Notes: generated by a model from the sequence alone, not told the origin. Shown: positions 54,650-63,943, numbered from the stretch's first letter. The stretch: 64,000 bases of DNA from Indolivaga capnocytophagoides DSM 22835 (GCF_000426485.1 NZ_AUFL01000018.1:45453-109452); one strand, 5' to 3'. Numbers and translations: made by a program.

Positions 54650-55822
54650 ATGATTAGGCTTTCAATTTGTACATTTCTATTTTTTGTTTTCAATAGTTTT
54701 TTACTATATAGCCAAAATGAAGACAAACAGTATTATCTAAAAATAGGTGGTGTGTTACGTTTCAATACAGCAATAGAAAATTATGAAGAAAGTAATAAAG
54801 ATTTAGATACATACATCAAGATGGATACATGGTTTCTTTCAGTAGATAGAAGAAAGAACGGTTTCGACTTAAGCTTACAATACAGGTTTTACCCCGAATA
54901 CAAAACGCATTTTCTTCATCATGGATATATCGGATACAGTGTCAATGAGAATTTATATCTGAAATTAGGAGTTTTTCAAAAACCTTTATGTATACCCAAT
55001 TTTGCATCTTATTCATGGTGGTTTCAGATACCTTATTATGTGGAGCTTGAAGATACATATAATACAGGGATAGGTTCTACATATAAATATAATAAACTCA
55101 TATTTGATTTGGCATATTTCTGATAGGCTGCACCGCATGGATCGGTATCTTCTAATAGCGAAGATAATTCTGTAGGGAATAGACGCTATTCATATGCTGT
55201 GTTCCTACTTATGGCTTTAACAATGGCGAAAAACTCGATGCTAATATCGGAGAATTAGATCAAATAAACGGAAGAATACGTTATAAATTAACAAATGAGA
55301 TAGAATTAGGGCTTTCCGGGCAGCTAGGTAGTATCTGCAATAAAGAATTAGACAAACGTAATTGGGGTACAACATGGGCTGCACATACTCTTATCGATTA
55401 TGGGAGGTGGAATTTAAAGGAGAAGCTATTGGATTTGATTACAATGCCTCTGCCAATAACGGAAGTAAATTAGATATTTTACAAATGGCAGCCTATAGCT
55501 CGGCTTATGATGTTGTAACAAAAGGGATGATATATGTAGCAGGACTATCGTATACTATACCTGTAAACCGTAAATTTATCAAAAGTATTCAGCCATACAT
55601 AGATTATTCTTATGTCGTAAAAAGAAAAAAGAGTATTACGACACTCAATTCCTTATACCCGGAGTAATGATAACATCCGGTCCCATATACACATATGTTG
55701 ACTATGCATGGGGCAAAAATCAGCCTTGGCTCACTTCTGAATTTGGAGTAGGACTGGGGGAAGCAAAAGGCAATGCCAGATGGAATAGCCGCCTTAATAT
55801 AAATATCGGCTATTATTTCTAA
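54650..55822 (+). pseudogene. Outer-membrane porin, broken by frameshifts and stops
   Basis: The pieces together encode a porin-like barrel of about 390 residues. Piece 1 (54650-55120) has a signal peptide and KIGGVLRFNTAIENY. It then meets stops TGA TAG at 55121-55126 but continues in frame (GSVSSNSEDNSVGNRRYSYA). The frame changes near 55198 (PTYGFNNGEKLDANIGELDQ), again near 55378 (SYRLWEVEFKGEAIGFDY) and at an A run at about 55622-55635 (YDTQFLIPGVM), and ends NINIGYYF at 55822. It may once have passed betaine or similar solutes to the adjacent importer, by context only. Confidence 0.8.
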
Positions 55823-55867
55823 AAATCAATAATATAAACTTAATAATACACTTATATATAATTACGA

Positions 55868-57097
55868 ATGAGTAAAATAGAAGTTAAAAACCTAAGTCTC
55901 ATTTTCGGAGCAAATAAAAAACATGCTCTGAAAATGTTAGAACAAGGAAAAAGCAAAAAAGAAATACGTACTAAAACTAAATGTACAGTTGCTGTTAATA
56001 ATGTCAGTCTCAACATCAACGCAGGAGAAATATTTGTAATCATCGGTTTATCAGGTAGTGGGAAGTCATCTTTACTCAGATGCTTCAATATGCTAAATAT
56101 ATCAACTGCCGGATCTATATTAATAGATGATGAAGATATAACCAAGATGGATAAACATCAACTATTAGAGCTACGCAGGAAAAAAGTAGGAATGGTTTTC
56201 CAGCATTTTGGACTACTTCCACATCGCACTATAATTGATAATGTTGCATTCGGACTGGAGATACAAGACCGCCCGATAGAGGAAAGAGCTAAGAAGGCTA
56301 AAGATATTATCGAAATGGTAGGGCTAAAAGGTTATGAAAATTCATATCCGAGCCAGTTGAGTGGTGGTATGCAACAGCGTGTTGGTATTGCCCGAGCTCT
56401 TGCTACCGATTCACAGATACTGTTGATGGATGAAGCCTTCAGCGCATTAGATCCGCTTATAAGGACGCAAATGCAAGATGAACTGTTAGATGTACAGGAA
56501 AAGCTAAAGAAAACAATCATATTCATTACTCATGACTTGGATGAAGCCCTTAAGCTAGGTAATAACATCGCTATAATGAAAGATGGAGTGATCGTTCAGC
56601 AAGGACAGTCGGAAGATATTCTTCTCAATCCTGCAGATGATTACGTTAGAGCTTTCGTTGAGAATGTAGATAGATCTAAAATAATAACAGCTTCCTCTAT
56701 TATGGAGACCTTTAAAACAAAGATTCAGAGGGAGAAGGATGGTCCGGCCACAGTTCTCCGACAAATGGAACGCTATCTGATGCGTTTTCTTCCGGTCGTA
56801 GACAGTAAAAATGTATTTAAAGGATATGTCAGAGAATCTGCAGTACGCAGAGAACTAGCTGAAAAAAAGAAGAATATCGATGATATCATTATAGATATTC
56901 CTCACGTTCCGGTCGATATGCCTGTAGCTGATATGCTACCTCTGTTTATAAATCAAAAATATCCCTTAGCTGTAGTAGATCACAGAGATCGTCCTGTAGG
57001 CTTTGTACGTCATTCTGATGTGGTAGCAATGGTCACCGGATATGGTGATGACGAAGTACAAACAATAATTGAGAACGCAAACGAAGAAACAAAATAA
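55868..57097 (+). CDS. proV: Glycine betaine/proline ABC transporter ATP-binding protein (ProV/OpuAA-like)
   Basis: 409 residues. Walker A GLSGSGKSS, signature LSGGMQQRVG and Walker B ILLMDEAFSALDP are intact. A tandem CBS domain follows from about residue 280 (ending YGDDEVQTIIENANE), as in osmoregulated betaine importers, where it senses ionic strength. It overlaps the permease gene by one base. Compatible solutes for osmoprotection are the expected cargo. Confidence 0.93.
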   Translation: MSKIEVKNLSLIFGANKKHALKMLEQGKSKKEIRTKTKCTVAVNNVSLNINAGEIFVIIGLSGSGKSSLLRCFNMLNISTAGSILIDDEDITKMDKHQLLELRRKKVGMVFQHFGLLPHRTIIDNVAFGLEIQDRPIEERAKKAKDIIEMVGLKGYENSYPSQLSGGMQQRVGIARALATDSQILLMDEAFSALDPLIRTQMQDELLDVQEKLKKTIIFITHDLDEALKLGNNIAIMKDGVIVQQGQSEDILLNPADDYVRAFVENVDRSKIITASSIMETFKTKIQREKDGPATVLRQMERYLMRFLPVVDSKNVFKGYVRESAVRRELAEKKKNIDDIIIDIPHVPVDMPVADMLPLFINQKYPLAVVDHRDRPVGFVRHSDVVAMVTGYGDDEVQTIIENANEETK

Positions 57098-57978
57098 TGG
57101 AAAAATTAAATATAGGAAAATACGTAGAACAATTTGTCGATTGGTTATCCGATGCAGGTACACCTGTATTTCGACAGATTACAATAATGATAGAAAATAC
57201 AGTCGATTTTTTACAGGAGATGCTACTACTAACGCCATCTGTAATCATAATATTGCTGACAGCTCTTATTGCTTTTTTTATCAAGAATAAAAGCTTTAAG
57301 AAAATAAACATTACAAAGGCAAATGCCAAAGATATGCTGGATCTACCGATCTTCTGTATTTTAGGTCTGGGTCTGATTTATTGGATGGGATTCTGGGACG
57401 AAATGATCAATACATTTGTACTGGTCGTAGTATCTACTTTCATTATTCTGCTGATAGGTATCCCTTTGGGAATTTGGTGTGCACGACATAAGAATGGCAA
57501 TTCAGTAGTTCGCCCAATTCTTGACTTTATGCAGACAATGCCTGCCTTTGTTTATTTGATTCCGGCCATACTTTTTTTTTCGGTAGGAAATGTACCCGGA
57601 GTTATAGCCACAGTAATATTCTCATTGCCGCCGGCAGTACGCATGACTGCATTAGGTATAAAAGAGGTACCAAAAGAAATTGTAGAGGCATCTATTGCTT
57701 TCGGCTGTACCAGTCGTCAAACTTTATTCAAGGTACAAATTCCACTGGCTATGTCTACAATATTGGCCGGAGTAAATCAGGTAATCATGCTAGCCTTATC
57801 GATGGTTGTAATAGCCTCAATGGTTGGAGCCGGAGGTTTAGGAGAGAGTGTATATGCCGGTATACAGCAGGCTGATGTAGCCTTAGGATTTGAAGCAGGA
57901 CTATGCATTGTTATACTTGCGATAATACTTGACCGTATGACCCAGTCTCTGGGTAAAAAGAAAGGAGATATTAAATGA
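57097..57978 (+). CDS. proW: Glycine betaine/proline ABC transporter permease (ProW-like)
   Basis: 293 residues with about six to seven transmembrane segments. The permease signature is DFMQTMPAFVYLIPAILFF followed by the coupling loop AFGCTSRQTLFKVQIPLAMS. The N-terminal 80 residues (about two helices) precede the core as in ProW. Overlaps proX by four bases. Confidence 0.93.
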   Translation: MEKLNIGKYVEQFVDWLSDAGTPVFRQITIMIENTVDFLQEMLLLTPSVIIILLTALIAFFIKNKSFKKINITKANAKDMLDLPIFCILGLGLIYWMGFWDEMINTFVLVVVSTFIILLIGIPLGIWCARHKNGNSVVRPILDFMQTMPAFVYLIPAILFFSVGNVPGVIATVIFSLPPAVRMTALGIKEVPKEIVEASIAFGCTSRQTLFKVQIPLAMSTILAGVNQVIMLALSMVVIASMVGAGGLGESVYAGIQQADVALGFEAGLCIVILAIILDRMTQSLGKKKGDIK

Positions 57979-58826
57979 AAAGAATAATTTCATCAGTATT
58001 GATATTAATAATCCTACTATTAACGACTTCTTGTGAACGACGCCACAAATATGATGTGGTCATGCTATATCCCAATTGGGCAGACGGCATTGCAATCACT
58101 TATCTGGCAAAAGTCATATTAGAAGATAATGGGTATTCAGTTTCGATGAAGAGACTGGAACCGGGGCCTATTTACACCTCTCTCTCGCGTGGAGATACAG
58201 ATGTGTACATGGATGCATGGCTACCGTATACACACAAAGACTATTGGGACAAATATGGTTCAAAACTCGATATTATAGGTACTGCATTCGATGATGGAAG
58301 TACAGGGTTGGTAGTACCGTCTTATGTTCAAATAAATTCTATAGAAGAATTAAACAGTAACAAGAGCCGATTTGGAAGTAAAATCTATGGTATTGCTGCC
58401 GGAGCAGGTATACATTCGAATACTCAAAAAGCAATTAAAGAATATAATCTGGAATTAGGCCAGATTAGTTCGTCGGAGACTTCGATGGTAACGGCATTGA
58501 AAAAGGCTATCTCACAAAAAGAATGGATTGTTATAACAGGATGGAAGCCCCACTTTATTTGGTCTGATTTTGACCTTAAAGTCTTAGAAGATCCTAAGGG
58601 TATTTATCCTACAGATAGAATTGAAATATTATCAAGGAAAGGCTTTTCGGAAGACAAACCTGAGTTAGCAGCCTTTTATAAAAACTTTGTTTTAAATGAA
58701 AAGATGCTGAATGAACTTATGACAGATGTTTCTTCCGATAAAAACCCTATAGTTGGAGCTTCTTTATTTTATGAAAAATATAAAGAAATAATGAGTAAAT
58801 GGGTTATTCCCAAAGCTGACAAATAA
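57975..58826 (+). CDS. proX: Glycine betaine-binding lipoprotein (ProX/OpuAC-like)
   Basis: 283 residues. Lipobox LTTSC gives lipidated Cys20. The OpuAC fold is recognised from LYPNWADGIAITYLAKVILE, SRGDTDVYMDAWLPYTHKDY and VITGWKPHFIWSDFDL, which supply the tryptophan/aromatic cage for quaternary ammonium compounds. A four-base overlap with proW ties the three genes into one operon. Confidence 0.92.
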   Translation: MKRIISSVLILIILLLTTSCERRHKYDVVMLYPNWADGIAITYLAKVILEDNGYSVSMKRLEPGPIYTSLSRGDTDVYMDAWLPYTHKDYWDKYGSKLDIIGTAFDDGSTGLVVPSYVQINSIEELNSNKSRFGSKIYGIAAGAGIHSNTQKAIKEYNLELGQISSSETSMVTALKKAISQKEWIVITGWKPHFIWSDFDLKVLEDPKGIYPTDRIEILSRKGFSEDKPELAAFYKNFVLNEKMLNELMTDVSSDKNPIVGASLFYEKYKEIMSKWVIPKADK

Positions 58827-59058
58827 TTATATATTACAATTCAGAATAAAGAAAGTGTCTCTATCAAGCATATCTCCAGTTTGGAGACCTTTCTTCAACC
58901 CAACGAGCCCGTTGTGCCAATGTCCCATGATCAAAAGTATAAGTAGCAGTTTATCTTCTTAGCTTTGCATTTGTAATTGGTCATCTCCACCCTGAATTAT
59001 GGTATTCAGTACTTCTTATTCTTAGTCTATATGTAGAAAAATCTGAGGAGAGGGCACC
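58827..59058. other. 232 bases without a gene
   Basis: No open frame or repeat that I can support. It separates proX from a sensor fragment. Confidence 0.5.
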
Positions 59059-59399
59059 TCATCTATCTAATTGACAATCACAATATTGAAGTCCAATCAT
59101 TGTTCCGACCCACAAGCGTTTTTGAGAATCAAAGAAAAGAGATGTAACTATATTATTTTTAAGTGATAAAAGATCATTATCCCGTTTTTTGTAAACAATA
59201 AATTTCTGCCCATCGTATCTATTCAGTCCATCTTCCGTACCTATCCAAACAAACCCTTTGTCATCCTGAGTTATTGTATTATTTACTTTGGTACTGGACA
59301 AACCATTTTGTGTACCTATTATAATAAGTTCCTGGTATTGAGCCCATAAACAAGGCTTATATATGAAAACAATAGCCCTATTAGTATTAATTTCTTCAT
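59059..59399 (-). pseudogene. Hybrid two-component sensor (propeller type), N-terminal fragment
   Basis: A minus-strand frame to 59059 encodes GLSSTKVNNTITQDDKGFVW and IGTEDGLNRYDG then NNIVTSLFFDSQKRLWVGT, two blades of the sensor propeller found at the start of Bacteroidetes hybrid two-component regulators. The natural signal peptide (MKKLILIGLLFSYISLVYG) starts at 59399 in a different frame, so a frameshift lies near 59335. The gene then stops after about 100 residues where a full protein exceeds 1,300. It is a dead fragment. Confidence 0.75.
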
Positions 59400-59459
59400 C
59401 GTAAGTTACTATTACAAATGTAAATATATAAAAGCTATTTTGTTCTAAAGAAATCATTC

Positions 59460-60019
59460 CTGCATTTTATCTTAGCAGCTCTCAAACTACAACACTCAAC
59501 GCAATTAAACTTATCTACTTCGTAATAAAATCGAGACTTGATTTCTAGATATTCAAGTACATCCACTTATATTTATCGGAGATGTATAATAGTTTTTGTA
59601 ATTAACGATGTTTTAAGTGTCATGAAGAACGATTCAGCATAATAATTAACCTAAACAGTCTTCTTTTCTGTTATCTATGTGAACTTTCTTACTGAGCCTT
59701 TTAATAGGTTAAGGTATACAATGAAAAATAAGTGATTGATGGGCTTGGATAGAAATGTTTAAACACTCCTTGTTCAATCTGAGTATAAGGATGCCTTCAG
59801 TCTAAGACTATTGCTGAGTTTCTAAATTATAACTTTTTTATCAAAAGTCTATTACAGTAGTAAAATAAAGCCATCGTTCAGGAGGCTAATATAAGGAATC
59901 GGCACTCTCTCTAGATTATAAACTGGTATTGAAAAACCTTGGGATACTCTAAAACGTAATTTATTTGAATTTACGTATTTATTTGCCAACTCATCATCAA
60001 CCTATTATAATCACTTACT
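59460..60019. other. 560 bases without a recognisable gene
   Basis: AT-rich. Translation in six frames gives only short, broken pieces. It may be further gene debris, but I cannot assign any of it. Confidence 0.5.
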
Positions 60020-60160
60020 CTAACTATCTATATTCCAGTCATCTTCTTTTTCTAATATATATATTTTGTGTTCTCCTCAAGCATTAGCAAAGCCACATAT
60101 CCATTTCAGATAATCATCGTGCCAACCCTCTTTATATTCTTCGCTTTGTTTCTCCGGCAT
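60020..60160 (-). pseudogene. AlbA_2/Schlafen-type DNA-binding domain protein, N-terminal remnant
   Basis: From ATG 60160 the minus strand encodes MPEKQSEEYKEGWHDDYLKW then ICGFANA and a TGA. Read past it, GEHKIYI follows. This matches the start of AlbA_2 putative DNA-binding/ATP-binding proteins, in which GFANAQGGTIYIG is conserved, so the stop replaces the glutamine. Only about 47 codons remain of a protein that is usually 400 or more. Confidence 0.7.
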
Positions 60161-60207
60161 ATTATTTACATTTTACAGTAAAGATAAAAATAAAGCTATA
60201 TAATGTA

Positions 60208-60993
60208 TTAATCACCGAAGTTTGTTAAGAATTTGGCATTTTTCACCCGTTCCTCCTTTTCAAAAGAAGCTAAGTAGTTCTCTGTAGTCTTCAAATCTGA
60301 ATGCCCTAGACTCCCGGATATGTAAGCAATATTAACACCGCTTCTCTTTAAAACGCTTGCAAAAGAATGTCTTGCTGTGTAAGTGCTTAATCCCGATATA
60401 CCAATAGCCTCACCTATTTTTTTTTAAGCGTTTATTAATGCGGTGAGTCACATCTTGTATTGTCCGCTTCTGCTGTAAAGGTGTTTCTTCTCCTGTAAGA
60501 AAAGGAAAAATATAATTATTCGAGCTCTTATCTGTATTTCCCCACTTGTCAATTATTTGTTTCATTTCGGGAGTCAATAAAACCTCTATTTCTTTTTTAT
60601 CCTTAGATGTATTAAGGGTTTTCGCTCGATAAAAATGAATTTGATCGCCATCTATATTAGAATATTTAAGCTTTAACATATCATTTACATTGATACCATT
60701 ACACAAATAGGAAAAAACCACATATCACGATAACGCTCCGTCGCCTCAAAATCATCTGTGAAATTTATAATCTGTTTTATCTGCTGCAAACTTAAAGCTA
60801 GCTTCCTACCTTTACCTGAAAGGACTTCATATTTTCCTCTACCAAAAGGATATTGAGCTTCTTTAATTACTCCAATTGTTTTAGCATCATTGAATATCGG
60901 ACCAATCAAATCATCTTTACGTACTTTGCCGTAAAAAAGATTAACCATCTTCTTAATATCATTTATATCCTCAATATCTTTTGTTGGAGTCAT
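60208..60993 (-). pseudogene. Tyrosine recombinase, frameshifted, fused to a truncated-haemoglobin start
   Basis: From ATG 60993 the first 35 residues (DINDIKKMVNLFYGKV, DDLIGPIFN) match the start of group III truncated haemoglobins. From IFNDA on, the sequence is a tyrosine recombinase (AQYPFGRGKYEVLSGKGRK, TDDFEATERYRDMWFF). The frame slips near 60711 where a seven-T codon run has six T's on the minus strand, continues CNGINVNDMLKLKYSNIDGD, and slips again in the nine-T run at 60417-60425. The third piece has the catalytic boxes TARHSFASVLKRSG and GHSDLKTTENYL. Its own N-terminal core-binding domain is gone. Confidence 0.85.
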
Positions 60994-61028
60994 ACTATAC
61001 TGGTCTTATCTTAAGAAACCTTTTTTAT

Positions 61029-61036
61029 CAAAGATA
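61029..61036 (-). promoter_or_regulatory. -7 box TATCTTTG before the haemoglobin-recombinase fusion
   Basis: Minus-strand TAnnTTTG match 36 bases before ATG 60993, perhaps the old haemoglobin promoter. Confidence 0.4.
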
Positions 61037-61041
61037 GAAAT

Positions 61042-61371
61042 TTATTCCAAATACCACTTCAACGTATCAATAGCTTCTTTTACAGATCGGACAACAACAT
61101 ATTTATTACCGACTTTCTCTGCTTGTTTTTCAAATTCTATTTGTTCATCCGATTGTTTACCGACAGGAGTCTTAAACTCCAGACAAAGACAAGAGAATCC
61201 TTTTTTTGATATAAGAAGAAGTACATCAGACACTCCCGATTTTATACCTTGAGCTTTTAGGTTCTTTGCTTCAATGATATTTCGTGAGCCTCCATTCGGA
61301 ACAGCCAGAAGAAGCTTATTAGGTAGCTTTGGAAAGAATATAGGTACTTGATTAAAGAACTCGATCTGCAT
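61042..61371 (-). CDS. VRR-NUC domain nuclease, phage type (5' end probably disrupted)
   Basis: 109 residues containing the VRR-NUC core: LLAVPNGGSRN, KAQGIKSGVSDVLLLI, and CLEFKTPVGKQSDEQ, with catalytic Asp, Glu and Lys in place. VRR-NUC proteins are structure-specific nucleases common in phages and mobile elements. The reading frame is open upstream to about 61540 with no start codon. It includes a cysteine pair (VCYQCF), while an ATG at 61519 in another frame gives MATPQTCIECKK. A one-base change in the seven-T run at 61483-61489 would join them into a zinc-finger start, so the 5' end is likely frameshifted. Confidence 0.75.
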   Translation of the reverse strand: MQIEFFNQVPIFFPKLPNKLLLAVPNGGSRNIIEAKNLKAQGIKSGVSDVLLLISKKGFSCLCLEFKTPVGKQSDEQIEFEKQAEKVGNKYVVVRSVKEAIDTLKWYLE

Positions 61372-61602
61372 CCGTTCCTCCGGCTTGTCATGTTTCTTTC
61401 CTTTCTTCGATGGGTTCTTCTTTTCGGAAAAACATTGATAACATACCGGGCCTTCAGGTCTAGATATTACGGAAACGGTTTGTTTTTTTACATTCGATGC
61501 AGGTTTGAGGAGTAGCCATTTTATGTTTAAAATATAAAGGGCTTAAAAAAAAAGAGAGCTCTATTTTCATAAAGCCCTCTCGGTAATTAAGGATGATTTA
61601 TA

Positions 61603-63273
61603 TTATCGTTTTAGGATAACCTTTTCACTTTGTCTTTCTTTTCCATCTGATTTTTCAATGATATAAATGCCATCAGGTAGAGTAGTTGATTTAATGTCAA
61701 AGTCACCGGATAGATTGTCTTGAGAATGAACTATTGTGCCGGATAGACTATATACTTTGATGGATTGGGGAATAAAATTTCCCTCATTTATTAAATCTGT
61801 ATCAAGTTTCGATTTAGAAGTATCACTTCTTAGATTATTTGAAGGTAAAATTTCGACTGTAAAATCAAGACTACTGCTACCGAATTTATTTGTAAATATA
61901 CCAGTAAGATCAACTGTTCCAGAAACTTTTGGTTTAAAAGTCACTAATAAGTCATAACAGGTATTTGATATAGTTGCAAATCCAGGAGAATTATTTACCC
62001 ACGTTGGACAATCAGTCGGGTCTAATCCCCCAATATCAGCATCTCGATATACGATTCTTTTTCGTTTGAGAATAGCATCTGTACTATATGCCCCTTGTGC
62101 TCCATTACTCATAAAAGCCGGGGGGCCTACCCAAAGGTCTGTATGACTAAGTTTGTATGTCCGCCCTTCACATTCAACCGACACCTCTATACCTCCTGAT
62201 CCATTTCTATTAGCCTTAAATGTTGGAGTATTTGAACCTTGACCAGAGATTAGATCAATAGATCCCATAGCCTGCCATGTATAAGTTGATCCTTCTGGAA
62301 ATTTAGAAATGTATGAAGTGAATGTATTTCCTAGTTGCATCAGTTTATCTGTTTTAAGATCAATATTGGGGATAGTCGTTACTTTTTTTGCTTGATACAT
62401 TTTTTTTCCATTTGTTATAAACACAGAAAAAGAGCTCTTAGAGTAAATATTATATCTCGCTGATACATAAAAAACATCCGGCACATCCTTATTCCATCTA
62501 ATCTGACCTATATTTCCATGATCAAAACAATACGATCCGCCGAAATCTTTAACGGTATATTTAGCCTCCTGTCCATAAACAATATATAGAGGGCCTTCAA
62601 TGTTATATCCGGCACTAGACAATCCATCAGGATTACATATACCTGGGTCAGGAGTAGTTCCTCCAGAACTATTCGAGGTATACTCTATATCTAAATATAA
62701 GGTTTCTTTAGTAGCCATAAACCGAACTACATTACTTTCATTTATATTGTGAACTGATAGATAAACATATTTACCCTTTTTTTCTGCAACCAACTTTTTA
62801 AAATCGTCATTATTATTTCCAAATAATAAAAGGCCTTTTCCTGGTTCTTTAAAATCAGCACTTGCCAATTCATACGAAGAGGCGAGTAAATCCCATACTA
62901 CTTGGTTTGGACTAGGAAAGTTTTCAACCTGTTTAATCTTTACTTTTCCGCCGAAGTTTGATTCATTGCCTTCACTTCCTACACTTGCAAGATTTAATGC
63001 TACTGAGTTAATTGTTGCATCATCAGGTATATCTTTCAAGTTGAAAATAAGATATCCTCTACCGTAAGCATTTTTTGGATCTTTAGAAAAATCATTATAT
63101 CCTACAAAAAAGGTTTTTGGATCTTTTGTTGGCGTTTGTTTTGTGTATACATCAGTACTCTTAGTCATTCCGACGTATGTAAAATCAGGATTTATTTTGA
63201 TTTTTTTTGTAGTCTGAGAACAGATACTCATCAGAAAGAATAGAAAAAATAGACATGACATTATTTTCTTCAT
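61603..63273 (-). CDS. Secreted protein with type IX secretion C-terminal sorting domain
   Basis: 556 residues. Signal peptide (FLFFLFFLMSICSQ). Residues about 25-200 have a jelly-roll look with YGRGYLIFNLKDIPDDATIN, like DNRLRE-type adhesion or carbohydrate-linked domains. A middle region has PKD/Ig-like segments (YTWQAMGSIDLISGQGSNTP). The C-terminal 80 residues (QSIKVYSLSGTIV... LPDGIYIIEKSDGKERQSEK, KVILKR) form a type A T9SS sorting domain. It should be exported and attached or released at the cell surface. Its function is unknown. Confidence 0.82.
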   Translation of the reverse strand: MKKIMSCLFFLFFLMSICSQTTKKIKINPDFTYVGMTKSTDVYTKQTPTKDPKTFFVGYNDFSKDPKNAYGRGYLIFNLKDIPDDATINSVALNLASVGSEGNESNFGGKVKIKQVENFPSPNQVVWDLLASSYELASADFKEPGKGLLLFGNNNDDFKKLVAEKKGKYVYLSVHNINESNVVRFMATKETLYLDIEYTSNSSGGTTPDPGICNPDGLSSAGYNIEGPLYIVYGQEAKYTVKDFGGSYCFDHGNIGQIRWNKDVPDVFYVSARYNIYSKSSFSVFITNGKKMYQAKKVTTIPNIDLKTDKLMQLGNTFTSYISKFPEGSTYTWQAMGSIDLISGQGSNTPTFKANRNGSGGIEVSVECEGRTYKLSHTDLWVGPPAFMSNGAQGAYSTDAILKRKRIVYRDADIGGLDPTDCPTWVNNSPGFATISNTCYDLLVTFKPKVSGTVDLTGIFTNKFGSSSLDFTVEILPSNNLRSDTSKSKLDTDLINEGNFIPQSIKVYSLSGTIVHSQDNLSGDFDIKSTTLPDGIYIIEKSDGKERQSEKVILKR

Positions 63274-63301
63274 CGTAATTAATATGTTAGTTATTATCCT
63301 C

Positions 63302-63329
63302 TAAAGATAAAGTAATGACTTCAATCAAA
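63302..63329 (-). promoter_or_regulatory. Possible promoter TTTG - 16 - TATCTTTA
   Basis: Minus strand, 30 to 55 bases before the T9SS cargo start. The -7 box differs from consensus at the last base and the spacer is short. Confidence 0.35.
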
Positions 63330-63367
63330 ACATAACGAATTTCTAATATAAATTCCAATTATTTATA

Positions 63368-63943
63368 TTATAACATCTTTATCTTATCAACAATTTCTAA
63401 AACCTCTTTGCCTCTAGCCTGTATTAAAGATCCTATCTTGATTGTAGCATTGGATATCGTAGAATGATCCAGATTAAATGCTCTACCTATATCAACAATG
63501 CTTATATTCCTATTGTATCTTAGATGATGCATAATCACTTGACGCGGTATCATACATCTTATCTTTCTGCATCGGCTTAGTATATCCGACAATGTAAGAT
63601 TGAGCGGTTCGGCATAAATAGATAAATCAAGATTTAGAGCATGACTATACTTGTGCTGGTACTGAACATCCATCTTCAAATCCACAGCCAATGCATACTC
63701 TATTCTTGCCCCTCTTGACTTTTCCCATCCTTCTAGCATATAGATTGCATCGCAGTCAAGTAATAGCTTTAAATCGGCTCTCATGTGTTCTTCCCATGTT
63801 GCAGTTGTAGGGAGTCCGTTATTGAATGGGTTTACAACTTTATATCCCTTTTCTAGAAGATTCACTTCAGCATTAGTGAAGTTATTATAGACCGTTTCCA
63901 ACGGTAATCCGCTGATAGGCCCTGATATGTATATTTTCTTCAT
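63368..63943 (-). CDS. DUF4406 - DnaA domain IV-like fusion protein
   Basis: 191 residues. The N-terminal 95 residues match DUF4406 (KIYISGPISGLPLETVYNNF, DLKLLLDCDAIYMLEGWEKS, RGARIEYALA), a fold related to nucleoside 2-deoxyribosyltransferases. The C-terminal 75 residues match the DNA-binding domain IV of DnaA (RNISIVDIGRAFNLDHSTIS, with the DHST box). There is no AAA+ ATPase. Such proteins occur in phages and elements. It may act on nucleotides and bind DnaA boxes, but this is inference. Confidence 0.8.
   Translation of the reverse strand: MKKIYISGPISGLPLETVYNNFTNAEVNLLEKGYKVVNPFNNGLPTTATWEEHMRADLKLLLDCDAIYMLEGWEKSRGARIEYALAVDLKMDVQYQHKYSHALNLDLSIYAEPLNLTLSDILSRCRKIRCMIPRQVIMHHLRYNRNISIVDIGRAFNLDHSTISNATIKIGSLIQARGKEVLEIVDKIKML

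Noticed and set aside
60208..60993. Active site-specific integrase
   Set aside because: The N-terminal core-binding domain is missing and the frame is broken twice, so an active enzyme is not expected.
54650..61519. Anti-phage defence island
   Set aside because: No restriction, toxin-antitoxin, retron, CBASS, or similar genes are present. VRR-NUC and recombinase remnants are better explained by a decaying element.
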